Positions 52,918 to 60,701 of a stretch of DNA of 64,000 bases are shown here, in pieces. A program made the translations under genes and the position numbers. The stretch spans positions 191,773 through 255,772 of the forward strand of contig JAJQGB010000009.1 in assembly GCA_021200775.1 (NCBI GenBank), in the 5' to 3' direction. How positions within the stretch are numbered: the first letter of the stretch is position 1; each line of letters begins with the position of its first letter. Origin of the DNA: Oscillospiraceae bacterium. GTDB lineage: Bacteria; Bacillota; Clostridia; Oscillospirales; Ruminococcaceae. The notes beneath the pieces are model-generated. The model was given only the letters and a program-made list of their open reading frames with translations. It was not told the origin of the DNA and made no database searches.

Positions 52918-54678
52918 ATGTTAAAAACATTTGCCAAGTGTATCCGTGAGTTCAAGAGGCAGACAATTCTTACTCCGATACTCGTAAGCTGTGAGGTACT
53001 TCTCGAATGCTACATACCGTTCAGAATCGCCAACCTTGTCAATGCGATAAGCGCCGGCGCTGAGATGCCAGAGCTGATTTCAAACGGAATCATCCTTATT
53101 ATAATGGCACTTCTGTCGCTGATGTTTGGCGCACTGGCAGGATATACCTGTGCCGAGGCGTCGTGCGGATTCGCAAAGAATTTAAGACACGACCTTTTTG
53201 CAAAGATTCAGGGCTATTCGTTCGAGAATATCGACCACTTCTCAACTTCATCTCTGGTAACAAGGCTTACAACCGACGTTACAAACATCCAGCAGGCATT
53301 TATGATGATTATCCGTACAGCGATAAGATGTCCTTTGATGCTCATATTCGCATTCATAATGGCGTTCATCATGGGTGGAAATATGGCTTGGATATTCGTT
53401 GTAGTAGTGCCTATCCTGGGAGTCGGACTCTATCTCGTTTCATCGAGAGCAAACCCGAGGTTCAAGAGCGTATTCAGAAAGTACGATAACTTAAACAGCT
53501 CCATCCAGGAGAATATCAAGGGTATCAGAGTTGTAAAATCCTTCGTCCGTGAAGATTTTGAGCAGGAAAAGTTCAATAACGCCGCACGTGACGTCCAGAA
53601 GGACTTTACGATTGCCGAAAGAATCGTCGCAATCAACAGCCCACTTATGCAGTTCTGCCTTTATGTTGTGCAGGTCTTCGTTCTTTCGTTCGGTTCCTAC
53701 ACGATTATCACTTCCGCAGGGCTCGACCTCAACATAGGACAGCTTTCGTCGCTTCTGACATATAGCTTCATGATGCTTAATTCGCTCATGATGGTTTCAA
53801 TGGTCTTCGTCATGATAACGATGGCTAACGAGTCGATGAAGCGTGCCTGCGAGGTTCTTAACGAGGAATCAACCCTCACAAGCCCCGAAAACGCTATCAT
53901 GGAGGTCAAGGACGGTTCAATCGATTTCGACAACGTCAGCTTCAAGTATGCTCAGTCGGCTAAGAAGTATGCCCTTTCGGATATTGATTTGCACATCAAG
54001 TCGGGCGAAACGATAGGAATTATCGGCGGAACCGGCTCTTCAAAGTCCTCACTCATCCAGCTTATATCCAGATTATACGACGTAAGCGAGGGTTCTGTCA
54101 AGGTCGGAGGAGTAGATGTAAGGGATTACGATTTGGATGTCCTCAGAAATAACGTCGCAGTAGTACTTCAGAAGAATCTTCTCTTCTCCGGCACCATTAA
54201 AGAGAACCTGAGATGGGGCAATAAAGAAGCAACTGATGAAGAAATCATCGAGGCTTGCAAGCTTGCCTGTGCCGACGAATTCGTCGAGACCTTCCCCGAC
54301 AAGTACGACACCCATATCGAGCAAGGAGGCACCAACGTCTCCGGTGGACAGAAGCAGAGACTCTGCATTGCCCGTGCACTTCTTAAGAAGCCGAAGATTC
54401 TCATCCTTGATGACTCGACAAGCGCTGTCGACACCAAGACTGATGCGAAGATTCGTTATGCCATGAAGCAGTACATTCCCGAAACCACAAAGATTATTAT
54501 CGCACAGAGAACTGCATCAGTCGAAGATGCTGACAGAATAATCGTTATGGATTCCGGCAAGATTATCGCAATCGGTTCACACGACGAGCTTCTCAAATCG
54601 AGCGACATTTATCGTGAAATTTACGTCTCCCAGAACAAGGCGAGCTCCGACGAAAGGATGGCGAGTATAGATGGCTAA
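52918..54678 (+). CDS. ABC exporter half-transporter, subunit with degenerate ATPase site
   Basis: 586 residues: six-span membrane domain (about 15-305) and an ATP-binding domain with Walker A GGTGSSKSS, signature VSGGQKQR and Walker B ILILDDSTSAVD. The catalytic Glu after Walker B is Asp and the switch-loop residue is Gln (IIIAQRTAS) instead of His, as in the degenerate partner of heterodimeric multidrug exporters such as BmrCD/LmrCD. It overlaps 54671 by 8 bases. Substrate may be a drug, lipid or peptide. Confidence 0.9.
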   Translation: MLKTFAKCIREFKRQTILTPILVSCEVLLECYIPFRIANLVNAISAGAEMPELISNGIILIIMALLSLMFGALAGYTCAEASCGFAKNLRHDLFAKIQGYSFENIDHFSTSSLVTRLTTDVTNIQQAFMMIIRTAIRCPLMLIFAFIMAFIMGGNMAWIFVVVVPILGVGLYLVSSRANPRFKSVFRKYDNLNSSIQENIKGIRVVKSFVREDFEQEKFNNAARDVQKDFTIAERIVAINSPLMQFCLYVVQVFVLSFGSYTIITSAGLDLNIGQLSSLLTYSFMMLNSLMMVSMVFVMITMANESMKRACEVLNEESTLTSPENAIMEVKDGSIDFDNVSFKYAQSAKKYALSDIDLHIKSGETIGIIGGTGSSKSSLIQLISRLYDVSEGSVKVGGVDVRDYDLDVLRNNVAVVLQKNLLFSGTIKENLRWGNKEATDEEIIEACKLACADEFVETFPDKYDTHIEQGGTNVSGGQKQRLCIARALLKKPKILILDDSTSAVDTKTDAKIRYAMKQYIPETTKIIIAQRTASVEDADRIIVMDSGKIIAIGSHDELLKSSDIYREIYVSQNKASSDERMASIDG

Positions 54679-56578
54679 AGATTATTCTAAGGTTCAGGTC
54701 AAGGGAAAGAATGTCTTAGGACGTCTTTTCAAGCTCCTCATGAGCTTCTATCCCGTCATGCTTCCCGTTATGCTGGTGCTTCTTGTGTTCAATGCGATAG
54801 TCAGAAGCCTTCCTTCGGTATTCATGCAACAGGTCATCGCCCTTATTGAAGACGCAGGAAACAAGACATGGAGTGACATAAGCGGGGAAGTACTCTCGCT
54901 CGTCGCAGTATTGGCAGCGTTCTATATTCTTTCAATTATAGCCGATGTCACCTATACCCAGATGATGGCTATCATGACGCAGGGAACTTTGGCAAAGCTT
55001 CGTGAAAAGATGTTTGCGAGAATGCAGAAGCTCCCCATCAAGTATTTCGACACTAACGACCACGGCGACATCATGAGCCATTACACCAACGATATCGATA
55101 CTCTAAGACAGATGATTTCCCAGAGTATTCCCCAGATGATGATGTCGGGTGTAAGTGTAATCACCCTTGCATTTATCATGCTTTATTACAGCGTCCCGAT
55201 GACTCTTGTAATCGTCTGCGGCGTAATCATAATGCTGATAATCACAAGGAAAATCGGCGGCGGCTCTTCAAAGTACTTTGTCCGCCAGCAGAAGGCTCTT
55301 GGTAAAGTAGAAGGCTACGCCGAGGAGATTATGAATGGTCAGAAGGTCGTCAAGGTCTTCTGCCACGAGGAAGAAGCTCAGGCTGACTTCGACCGCCTCA
55401 ATAACGCCCTCTACGAGGACTCCGCAAGAGCAAACAAGTACGCAAATACTCTCGGACCGATACTCAACAACATCGGCAACATCCTCTATGCTCTGGTAGC
55501 ATTTGCAGGTGGTGTCTTCCTTCTCTATAAGATCCCGAACCCGAGCATTTCGGGAGCCGCAATCTCAATCAGTATCGTTGTTCCGTTCCTCAACATGACA
55601 AAGCAGTTCACCGGCAACATCAGCCAGGTTTCAAACCAGCTCAACTCCGTTATCATGGGTATGGCTGGCACTCAGAGAATCCTTGATTTGATGGACGAAG
55701 AGCCCGAGGTTGACGACGGCTACGTTACTCTCGTCAATGCTAAGGAGAACGCCGACGGCACCATCACCGAGTGCGAAGAGAGAACCGGTCTCTGGGCTTG
55801 GAAGCACCCTCACACTGCTGACGGCTCGGTAACCTATACTCCTCTTAAAGGCGACGTCCGGCTCTATGATGTCGACTTTGAGTATGAAGAGGGCAAGCCT
55901 GTCCTCCACAACATTTCGCTTTATGCAAAGCCCGGTCAGAAAGTGGCGTTTGTAGGAGCAACCGGAGCAGGCAAGACGACCATTACAAACCTTCTCAATC
56001 GCTTCTATGACATCGCCGACGGCAAGATTCGCTATGACGATATCAATATAAACAAGATTTCAAAGGCAGATTTACGTCATTCTCTCGGCATGGTTTTGCA
56101 GGACACAAACCTGTTTACGGGAACCGTTATGGACAACATCCGCTATGGAAGACTTGATGCTTCGGACGAAGAGTGCATTGCGGCGGCAGAGCTTGCCGGT
56201 GCGAGCGACTTCATCGAGCGTCTTCCCGACGGCTACAACACCATGCTCACCGAGAACGGCTCGAACCTTTCTCAGGGTCAGAGACAGCTTCTCTCGATTG
56301 CACGTGTTGCGGTTGCCGACCCGCCGGTAATGATTCTTGATGAAGCGACCAGCTCCATCGACACCCGTACCGAGCAGATAGTTCAGAAGGGCATGGACGC
56401 CCTTATGATAGGCAGAACCGTCTTCGTCATCGCCCACAGACTCTCGACCGTCAAGAATTCGGACGTAATAATCGTCCTCGACCACGGCAGAATCATCGAG
56501 CGTGGCTCCCACGACGAACTCATCGCCGCCAAAGGACAGTACTACCAGCTCTATACCGGAGCGTTTGAGCTTGAATAA
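54671..56578 (+). CDS. ABC exporter half-transporter, subunit with canonical ATPase site
   Basis: 635 residues: membrane domain (about 20-335), then a long insert of about 45 residues before the ATP-binding domain (VDDGYVTLVNAKENADG...WAWKHPHTADGSVTYTPL) that is typical of one subunit of clostridial heterodimeric exporters. Walker A GATGAGKTT, signature LSQGQRQL, Walker B MILDEATSSID with catalytic Glu and switch His (VIAHRLSTV) are all canonical. It should supply the hydrolysing site of the heterodimer with 52918. Confidence 0.92.
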   Translation: MAKDYSKVQVKGKNVLGRLFKLLMSFYPVMLPVMLVLLVFNAIVRSLPSVFMQQVIALIEDAGNKTWSDISGEVLSLVAVLAAFYILSIIADVTYTQMMAIMTQGTLAKLREKMFARMQKLPIKYFDTNDHGDIMSHYTNDIDTLRQMISQSIPQMMMSGVSVITLAFIMLYYSVPMTLVIVCGVIIMLIITRKIGGGSSKYFVRQQKALGKVEGYAEEIMNGQKVVKVFCHEEEAQADFDRLNNALYEDSARANKYANTLGPILNNIGNILYALVAFAGGVFLLYKIPNPSISGAAISISIVVPFLNMTKQFTGNISQVSNQLNSVIMGMAGTQRILDLMDEEPEVDDGYVTLVNAKENADGTITECEERTGLWAWKHPHTADGSVTYTPLKGDVRLYDVDFEYEEGKPVLHNISLYAKPGQKVAFVGATGAGKTTITNLLNRFYDIADGKIRYDDININKISKADLRHSLGMVLQDTNLFTGTVMDNIRYGRLDASDEECIAAAELAGASDFIERLPDGYNTMLTENGSNLSQGQRQLLSIARVAVADPPVMILDEATSSIDTRTEQIVQKGMDALMIGRTVFVIAHRLSTVKNSDVIIVLDHGRIIERGSHDELIAAKGQYYQLYTGAFELE

Positions 56579-56594
56579 GCTTTTGAGGCAAAAT

Positions 56595-56625
56595 AATAGT
56601 CCCACACAAATTGTGTGGGACTATT
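56595..56625. terminator. Perfect inverted repeat after the ABC exporter operon
   Basis: AATAGTCCCACACAA-ATTGTGTGGGACTATT: a long perfect stem. The T run is short, but it is placed correctly as a terminator. Confidence 0.75.
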
Positions 56626-56636
56626 TAAAAAAACAG

Positions 56637-56665
56637 TTGACAAAACGACTCAGGTGAGTTATAAT
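56637..56665 (+). promoter_or_regulatory. Consensus promoter of candidate sRNA
   Basis: TTGACA (56637-56642), 17 bp, TATAAT (56660-56665): a perfect consensus, with no gene directly downstream. Confidence 0.85.
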
Positions 56666-56671
56666 AGTGAC

Positions 56672-56798
56672 AGAAGAGCGGAACTGAGCCCAATCAGTTC
56701 CGGTCAACCTTTAAATGTGCAGGTTCTGAGGTCTGCACTAAAAAGTTGGAAAGTGACCGTCCCTTCATGTAGTCAGATTCGGGCGGTTATTTCTTTTT
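56672..56798 (+). ncRNA. Candidate small RNA of about 125 nt
   Basis: Starts about 7 bases after a perfect sigma-A promoter and ends in a terminator. Three hairpins: CGGAACTGA-GCCCAA-TCAGTTCCG (56679-56702, 9 bp perfect), GTGCAG...CTGCAC, and the terminator ACCGTCC...GGGCGGT followed by TATTTCTTTTT (56756-56798). CGGTCA (56701-56706) could pair instead with TGACCG (56754-56759), which would disrupt the terminator, so an alternative fold exists. The ORF across this region includes the promoter and is not credible. No known RNA family is recognised. Confidence 0.6.
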
Positions 56799-56834
56799 GC
56801 CCTCGGATTTCAAGCCGAGAACGCCAAGTTCAAT

Positions 56835-56870
56835 ATAATTTCTCTGCAACAGCAGGGAAATTATTTTTTT
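56835..56870 (+). terminator. Second terminator hairpin downstream of the candidate sRNA
   Basis: ATAATTTCTCTGC-AACA-GCAGGGAAATTAT followed by TTTTTT. A smaller hairpin CTCGG...CCGAG lies just upstream (about 56802-56819). Confidence 0.8.
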
Positions 56871-56889
56871 GAAAACTGAAAAATTCCTC

Positions 56890-56918
56890 TTGACATCTAC
56901 TACAAGATGTAGTATACT
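56890..56918 (+). promoter_or_regulatory. Promoter of the blaI/blaR1-like operon
   Basis: TTGACA (56890-56895), 17 bp, TATACT (56913-56918). Confidence 0.88.
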
Positions 56919-56941
56919 GTAATTACTACAAGCTGTAGTAA
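56898..56941. promoter_or_regulatory. Pair of BlaI/CopY-type operators
   Basis: Two palindromes built from TACTACA/TGTAGTA: TACTACA-AGA-TGTAGTA (56898-56914, between -35 and -10) and TTACTACA-AGC-TGTAGTAA (56923-56941, at the likely transcription start). The TACA...TGTA core is the BlaI/MecI/CopY operator type, so autorepression by the product of the next gene is expected. Confidence 0.85.
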
Positions 56942-56965
56942 TATTTCAGAGAGGTGCACACTCAA

Positions 56966-57349
56966 ATGAAAACTGACGACAGAATCACACATGGGCTTTC
57001 CGAAGCCGAAAGGGAAATAATGCAGGTAATGTGGGAGACGGGGGAGCCGGTCACGGTCTCACAGCTTCTTTCAGAGTTCGAGAACTCTAAAGGCTGGAAG
57101 CCGCAGACGCTCAACACGTTTCTTACAAGACTTGTCGCAAAGGGCTATCTCGAATCCCGCAAGCGTGGCAACGCAAATGTCTACTCAACCCTGATTTCCA
57201 GAACCGAGTTTGAGAGTCAGGAGGCGAGCGAGTTTGTCGAGAAGAACTACGGCGGCTCAGCAAAGCGCCTGATTGCCGCCCTTGTTGACAGCGGAACGGT
57301 CAGCGACGAAGAGCTTGCCGAGCTGAAGCAGTGGTTCAGTGAGAGGTGA
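56966..57349 (+). CDS. BlaI/MecI/CopY-family winged-helix repressor
   Basis: 127 residues from the ATG at 56966 (GAGAGG upstream; GTG at 56954 is a weaker alternative). Winged helix with LSEAEREIMQVMWETGEPVTVSQLL, recognition region WKPQTLNTFLTRLVAKGYL, wing RKRGNANVYS, and a C-terminal dimerisation helix region. It should bind the two operators in its promoter and be inactivated through the adjacent sensor. The stop region overlaps the blaR1-like gene. Confidence 0.92.
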   Translation: MKTDDRITHGLSEAEREIMQVMWETGEPVTVSQLLSEFENSKGWKPQTLNTFLTRLVAKGYLESRKRGNANVYSTLISRTEFESQEASEFVEKNYGGSAKRLIAALVDSGTVSDEELAELKQWFSER

Positions 57350-57354
57350 CGGAC

Positions 57355-58875
57355 GTGCGAGATATATTTACCCTTATTCTCATATCCTCCCTGTTCACAG
57401 GATTTATAATGCTTCTTCTCTGCACTTATGATTTGCGGCTCGGGAAGCATCTTTCTCCCAAAAAGAGATCAGCCGTTGCAGACCTGACTCTTGCCCTTCA
57501 ACCGGCAATACTTTTGCTTGCAATCATGTTTTCGATGATTCCGCCCCATGAAGTGGCAACCGGAGTCTCCACCGGCACAGTCGTTGACGGCTTCACAGTT
57601 CCAGTAACTGCTACCGAAGTATCGACGACGGTCGACAGCACAGTCGGCGTTACGGTCAGTTACGGAATCGATTTCGGAATAATCTTCGGCGTTCTCACCC
57701 TGATATGGCTAGCCGGCGTCGCAGTCACGGCTCTTTATAAGATAGTGTCGTATCTCCGCTTTGTACATAATCTCAAAAAGAGCCTCATGAAATGCGACTA
57801 TGATGCGTCAGTTCCGGTGTTCAAAAGCCCGAAGGCGACTTCACCATTCTTAATGGGCTTCTTCCGGGCGAAGATTATTCTCCCTGAGAAGCCGATGGAT
57901 GAAGGCGAACTTGAATTGGCAATAAAGCACGAGCTGATTCACCACAACCGCCACGACATCCAAAAGAAGTTCTGGGCGGAGCTCTTGAAGTGCATAAACT
58001 GGTTCAATCCGGCGTTTTATGTGTTTGCGAATAAGCTTTCGGAGTTGTCGGAATTGACGGTTGACGAGATTCTGTCGTCAGATTTAGACCATACACAGAA
58101 AAAGGCATATGGCGGATTGCTTCTGAAATTTGCTTCAGCCGGGACAGGAAGCATTTTCTGCTCCGAACTGAGCAAAGCCGCAAGCAACCTTGCCGCAAGA
58201 TTGGAGGTTATTATGCAGGAAAGCAGAAATAAAATCACAAGAAAGGAAAAGATTATTCTGGCAACTCTGGCGGTGTTAGTAGTCGCAGTAGTCGGTCTCA
58301 GCATAGGCATCTGCGCCGCCGCCATGCCGGAGGATGCTGGCTCAGACCTTGCCCCGGGCGAGACGAGAATCATTGAAATCGATGAGAGCAAGACTATCGA
58401 GATTTATGGCATTGAGCAGGAACCGGCGGATACCTATATACTTCTTCCCGATGTCGGCGAGAAGCTTGACGAGGATTCTGTCACCGGCGACATCCCGACA
58501 AGGGGAATGTATCTTTGCAACCTCACCAAGGATGAGGACGGCAACCTGACATTTGAAAACGTTGCACTCACCAACGGGGAGATGCTGGTAATGGCTGTAG
58601 ATTACGCAATCACTATTTCGTCAGGAAGTGAAGTCGAAATCTACATAACGCCGAACTTCTCCATGGACTATTCCAACACTGACGGTAACGGCGAGCATAT
58701 CGGAGTTGGCTATATCCTTGATGGCGAAGCAGTCGAGCTCTTCAACGGCTTCATTCAGGAGGAAGGCATAAGGGTTTCCTTCACCGTTGAAGAGGCGGGC
58801 GAGTACCAGCTCTATGTTGCCAACTATTCTGCCGGTATGCAGAACTACGAGAGCATTGAGGTTGAGATAGACTAA
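57355..58875 (+). CDS. BlaR1/MecR1-like M56 membrane metallopeptidase
   Basis: 506 residues from a GTG at 57355 with GAGAGG 8 bases upstream; GTG at 57346 is an alternative. Membrane segments at the N terminus, then the M56 zinc site in AIKHELIHHNRHD (HELIH = HExxH) and WFNPAFYVFANKLSELSELTVDE, then a further membrane segment (about 300-320). The extracellular C-terminal part (about 185 residues) is beta-rich and lacks penicillin-binding SxxK/KTG motifs, so the signal is probably not a beta-lactam. It should trigger cleavage of its cognate BlaI-type repressor. Confidence 0.88.
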   Translation: MRDIFTLILISSLFTGFIMLLLCTYDLRLGKHLSPKKRSAVADLTLALQPAILLLAIMFSMIPPHEVATGVSTGTVVDGFTVPVTATEVSTTVDSTVGVTVSYGIDFGIIFGVLTLIWLAGVAVTALYKIVSYLRFVHNLKKSLMKCDYDASVPVFKSPKATSPFLMGFFRAKIILPEKPMDEGELELAIKHELIHHNRHDIQKKFWAELLKCINWFNPAFYVFANKLSELSELTVDEILSSDLDHTQKKAYGGLLLKFASAGTGSIFCSELSKAASNLAARLEVIMQESRNKITRKEKIILATLAVLVVAVVGLSIGICAAAMPEDAGSDLAPGETRIIEIDESKTIEIYGIEQEPADTYILLPDVGEKLDEDSVTGDIPTRGMYLCNLTKDEDGNLTFENVALTNGEMLVMAVDYAITISSGSEVEIYITPNFSMDYSNTDGNGEHIGVGYILDGEAVELFNGFIQEEGIRVSFTVEEAGEYQLYVANYSAGMQNYESIEVEID

Positions 58876-58891
58876 TCCGATTCTGCACACG

Positions 58892-58926
58892 AAAACCCAC
58901 CCGGACTATTCCGAGTGGGTTTTGTT
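58892..58926. terminator. Bidirectional terminator
   Basis: AAAACCCAC...GTGGGTTTT with inner CGG/CCG pairs; ends the blaR1-like gene and the convergent GH5 gene. Confidence 0.85.
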
Positions 58927-58938
58927 TGTGTTACGGGA

Positions 58939-59091
58939 TTATCCCAAACCGTCAATAAATCCCTGCAGATATTGTGTAGCGTTATCAATGACCTTGAGAT
59001 TGCGTCTGTCGAAAATCTGATAGTTTCCGCCGTCGTCCCAGACAATGCAGGCAATGCCGTACTTCTTCGCAGTCGAGATGAAGCACTTTGC
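58939..59091 (-). pseudogene. C-terminal remnant of GH5 beyond an in-frame TAG
   Basis: After the TAG at 59094-59092 the same frame continues for 50 codons: AKCFISTAKKYGIACIVWDDG...YLQGFIDGLG, ending TAA at 58941-58939. This is the expected last strand and helix of a GH5 barrel (compare the family's W.DNG ending). It is translated only if the TAG is read through. Confidence 0.8.
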
Positions 59092-60342
59092 CTATTCGTA
59101 TCTCTGGTCGTCGTTATTTTTGTAGTAACAGCCCATCTCGCCGATGATGACGGGGATGCCCTCGCTTACGAAATTCTTGTAAAGCTTTCTCATAAGAGAA
59201 GTAATTTCGCTTTCGGCGGAGCTGTCAAACTTGGTAGTGGTCGTGTCTTCGACAGAGCAAAGATTGCTCGGAGTGTAGGCGTGAACGGTGAGAATGAGAT
59301 TTCCGCACTCGTCCTCCGGCATCTCGAAAACAGAAGACCATAGAGTATAGTCGGGGCTACTGCAATATGTGGATATCATGAGATATCTTGTAGCGTTGTT
59401 TCCGCCGGATGCACGGACGACGTTTACGAACGCCTGGTCGCAATCCATAATCGTCTGCATTGCGTCCCTGCAGATGGCGCTGGAATCGTCGTACCACCAC
59501 ACATAATCGGTGCCTTCAGGTCTCGGCTCGTTCATCGGCTCGAATAAAAGGTGCTCGTCGTAATCCTTGAACCATTCCGCAATCTGTGTCCAGATTTTCG
59601 TTATGTACTCAACCGCCTGGTCGTGGTTGACGGGATTGTAGACGTCGTTGTCGTGGTGGGAGTTTATAATAACGTACATGTCGTTTTCGAGTGCCCAGTC
59701 GACAATCTCCTGCACCATTTCAAGGAAATCTTCGTCGATGTTGTAATCATCGTCGCAGTGATAGCTCCATGAAACCGGAATACGGATTGTGTTGAACCCG
59801 GAATCGTAGACAAGGTCGATAATCTCTTCGGTCGTGTACGGGTTGCCCCAGTAGGTTACGTTTGAAGATGTCGTGTCAAGAGTGTTTCCAAGGTTCCAGC
59901 CGACGCCCATAGCTTTAATCAGGGATTTGGAATCGACCTGAATAATCTCGTCGACGTGGGCTTTTGCCTTTTCTTCCTCCGGTTCGGCTTCAGTCGTGGC
60001 AACGGTAGTTGTTGTTGCGGCAGTAGTTGTTGTAGCCGCAGTAGTGGTAGTAGCCGCTGTCGTAGTAGTAGCCGCAGTGGTAGTGGTCGCCGCAGTCGTG
60101 GTTGTGGCTTCAGTTGTGGTAGTTGCTTCTGTAGTAGTTTCAACCGTGGTTGTGGTCGCTTCCGTGGTGACTTCAGTAGTGGTCGTCACTTCTTCGGTGG
60201 TGGTTTCCACGGTAGTGGTTACTTCCGGAACCGTGGTGACAGCCACATCGGAAGTGATTACCTCCTCAGTAGCTCCGCTTGCACATCCGCAAAGGCTGAA
60301 AACCATTGCGAAAATAAGTAATGCTGAAATAAATCTTTTCAT
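59092..60342 (-). CDS. GH5-family glycosidase lipoprotein, interrupted by in-frame TAG
   Basis: 416 residues up to TAG from the ATG at 60342 (AGGAGG upstream; the track start lies in the tRNA). Lipobox LCGCAS, a long Thr-rich linker with AATTTT repeats, then a GH5 cellulase-type barrel: GWNLGNTLD, NTIRIPVSW, acid/base Glu272 in EPMNEPR, HAYTPSN and nucleophile Glu402 in IIGEMG. Both catalytic glutamates precede the stop, but the last barrel strand and helix lie beyond it (58939-59091). The sequence around the stop, QRYE*AKCFISTAKKYG, suggests TGG mutated to TAG. Likely a recent pseudogene; readthrough is the alternative. Confidence 0.85.
   Translation of the reverse strand: MKRFISALLIFAMVFSLCGCASGATEEVITSDVAVTTVPEVTTTVETTTEEVTTTTEVTTEATTTTVETTTEATTTTEATTTTAATTTTAATTTTAATTTTAATTTTAATTTTVATTEAEPEEEKAKAHVDEIIQVDSKSLIKAMGVGWNLGNTLDTTSSNVTYWGNPYTTEEIIDLVYDSGFNTIRIPVSWSYHCDDDYNIDEDFLEMVQEIVDWALENDMYVIINSHHDNDVYNPVNHDQAVEYITKIWTQIAEWFKDYDEHLLFEPMNEPRPEGTDYVWWYDDSSAICRDAMQTIMDCDQAFVNVVRASGGNNATRYLMISTYCSSPDYTLWSSVFEMPEDECGNLILTVHAYTPSNLCSVEDTTTTKFDSSAESEITSLMRKLYKNFVSEGIPVIIGEMGCYYKNNDDQRYE
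60003..60108 (-). repeat. 18-bp tandem codon repeats encoding (AATTTT)n linker
   Basis: Five or so units near GCCGCAGTAGTGGTAGTA on the plus strand, encoding Ala-Ala-Thr-Thr-Thr-Thr. Copy number could vary by slippage. It also creates the long Val-rich plus-strand shadow ORFs. Confidence 0.75.
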
Positions 60343-60361
60343 ATTCAATACCTCCTGATAA

Positions 60362-60390
60362 ATTGTAACATATATCGGGAAGAATAGCAA
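60362..60390 (-). promoter_or_regulatory. Promoter of the GH5 gene
   Basis: On the minus strand TTGCTA (60390-60385), 17 bp, TACAAT (60367-60362), just beyond the tRNA terminator. Confidence 0.65.
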
Positions 60391-60392
60391 GA

Positions 60393-60423
60393 AAAATCCC
60401 CGAGCTTTTTGCTCAGGGATTTC
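60393..60423 (-). terminator. Terminator of tRNA-Leu
   Basis: Minus strand AAATCCCTGAGC-AAAAA-GCTCGGGGATTT followed by TTCTTGC. Confidence 0.85.
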
Positions 60424-60428
60424 AAAAC

Positions 60429-60512
60429 TGGTGCGGCAAGTGGGACTTGAACCCACACGTCTATGACACACGCACCTCAAACGTGCCTGTCTGCCTATTC
60501 CAGCACTGCCGC
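60429..60512 (-). tRNA. tRNA-Leu (anticodon GAG)
   Basis: The minus strand reads GCGGCAG at the 5' end and TTGCCGC plus encoded CCA at the 3' end. Anticodon stem CACGT/GCGTG encloses the loop TTGAGGT, giving GAG, which reads CUC/CUU leucine codons. A long variable arm (class II, as expected for Leu) and the T arm GTGGG-TTCAAGT-CCCAC are present. It is flanked by its own promoter and terminator. Confidence 0.95.
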
Positions 60513-60552
60513 ATATTTTTGTCGGAGAAGTGTTCTCTCAAACAACTCCTAC

Positions 60553-60581
60553 ATTATAGCACCGACTTCCCGACTTGTCAA
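60553..60581 (-). promoter_or_regulatory. Consensus promoter of tRNA-Leu
   Basis: Minus strand TTGACA (60581-60576), 17 bp, TATAAT (60558-60553), with TGC extension. Confidence 0.9.
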
Positions 60582-60640
60582 CCCCAAATTTCAAAAAAAT
60601 TTTTCTTATCTCTTACTTCGACTTTTTCACCAAGTGGTAC

Positions 60641-60669
60641 TTTACAACCGGCGAAAACAATGCTATAAT
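60641..60669 (+). promoter_or_regulatory. Promoter of first SGNH hydrolase gene
   Basis: TTTACA (60641-60646), 17 bp, TATAAT (60664-60669), extended TGC. Confidence 0.82.
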
Positions 60670-60701
60670 TTCAATATAAAACTCAAAGGGAGGACTTTTT
60701 G

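Noticed and set aside
56615-56872. 85-residue ORF across the sRNA region
   Set aside because: Includes the promoter and both terminator hairpins; no ribosome site or family resemblance.
58939-60342. Genome-wide TAG recoding or pyrrolysine insertion in GH5
   Set aside because: TAG ends trpB and gene 37150 in the normal place, and the position is naturally explained by TGG to TAG; kept only as a minor alternative.
59956-60358. Ser/Arg- and Val-rich plus-strand ORFs
   Set aside because: Shadows of the (AATTTT)n linker of the minus-strand GH5 gene.
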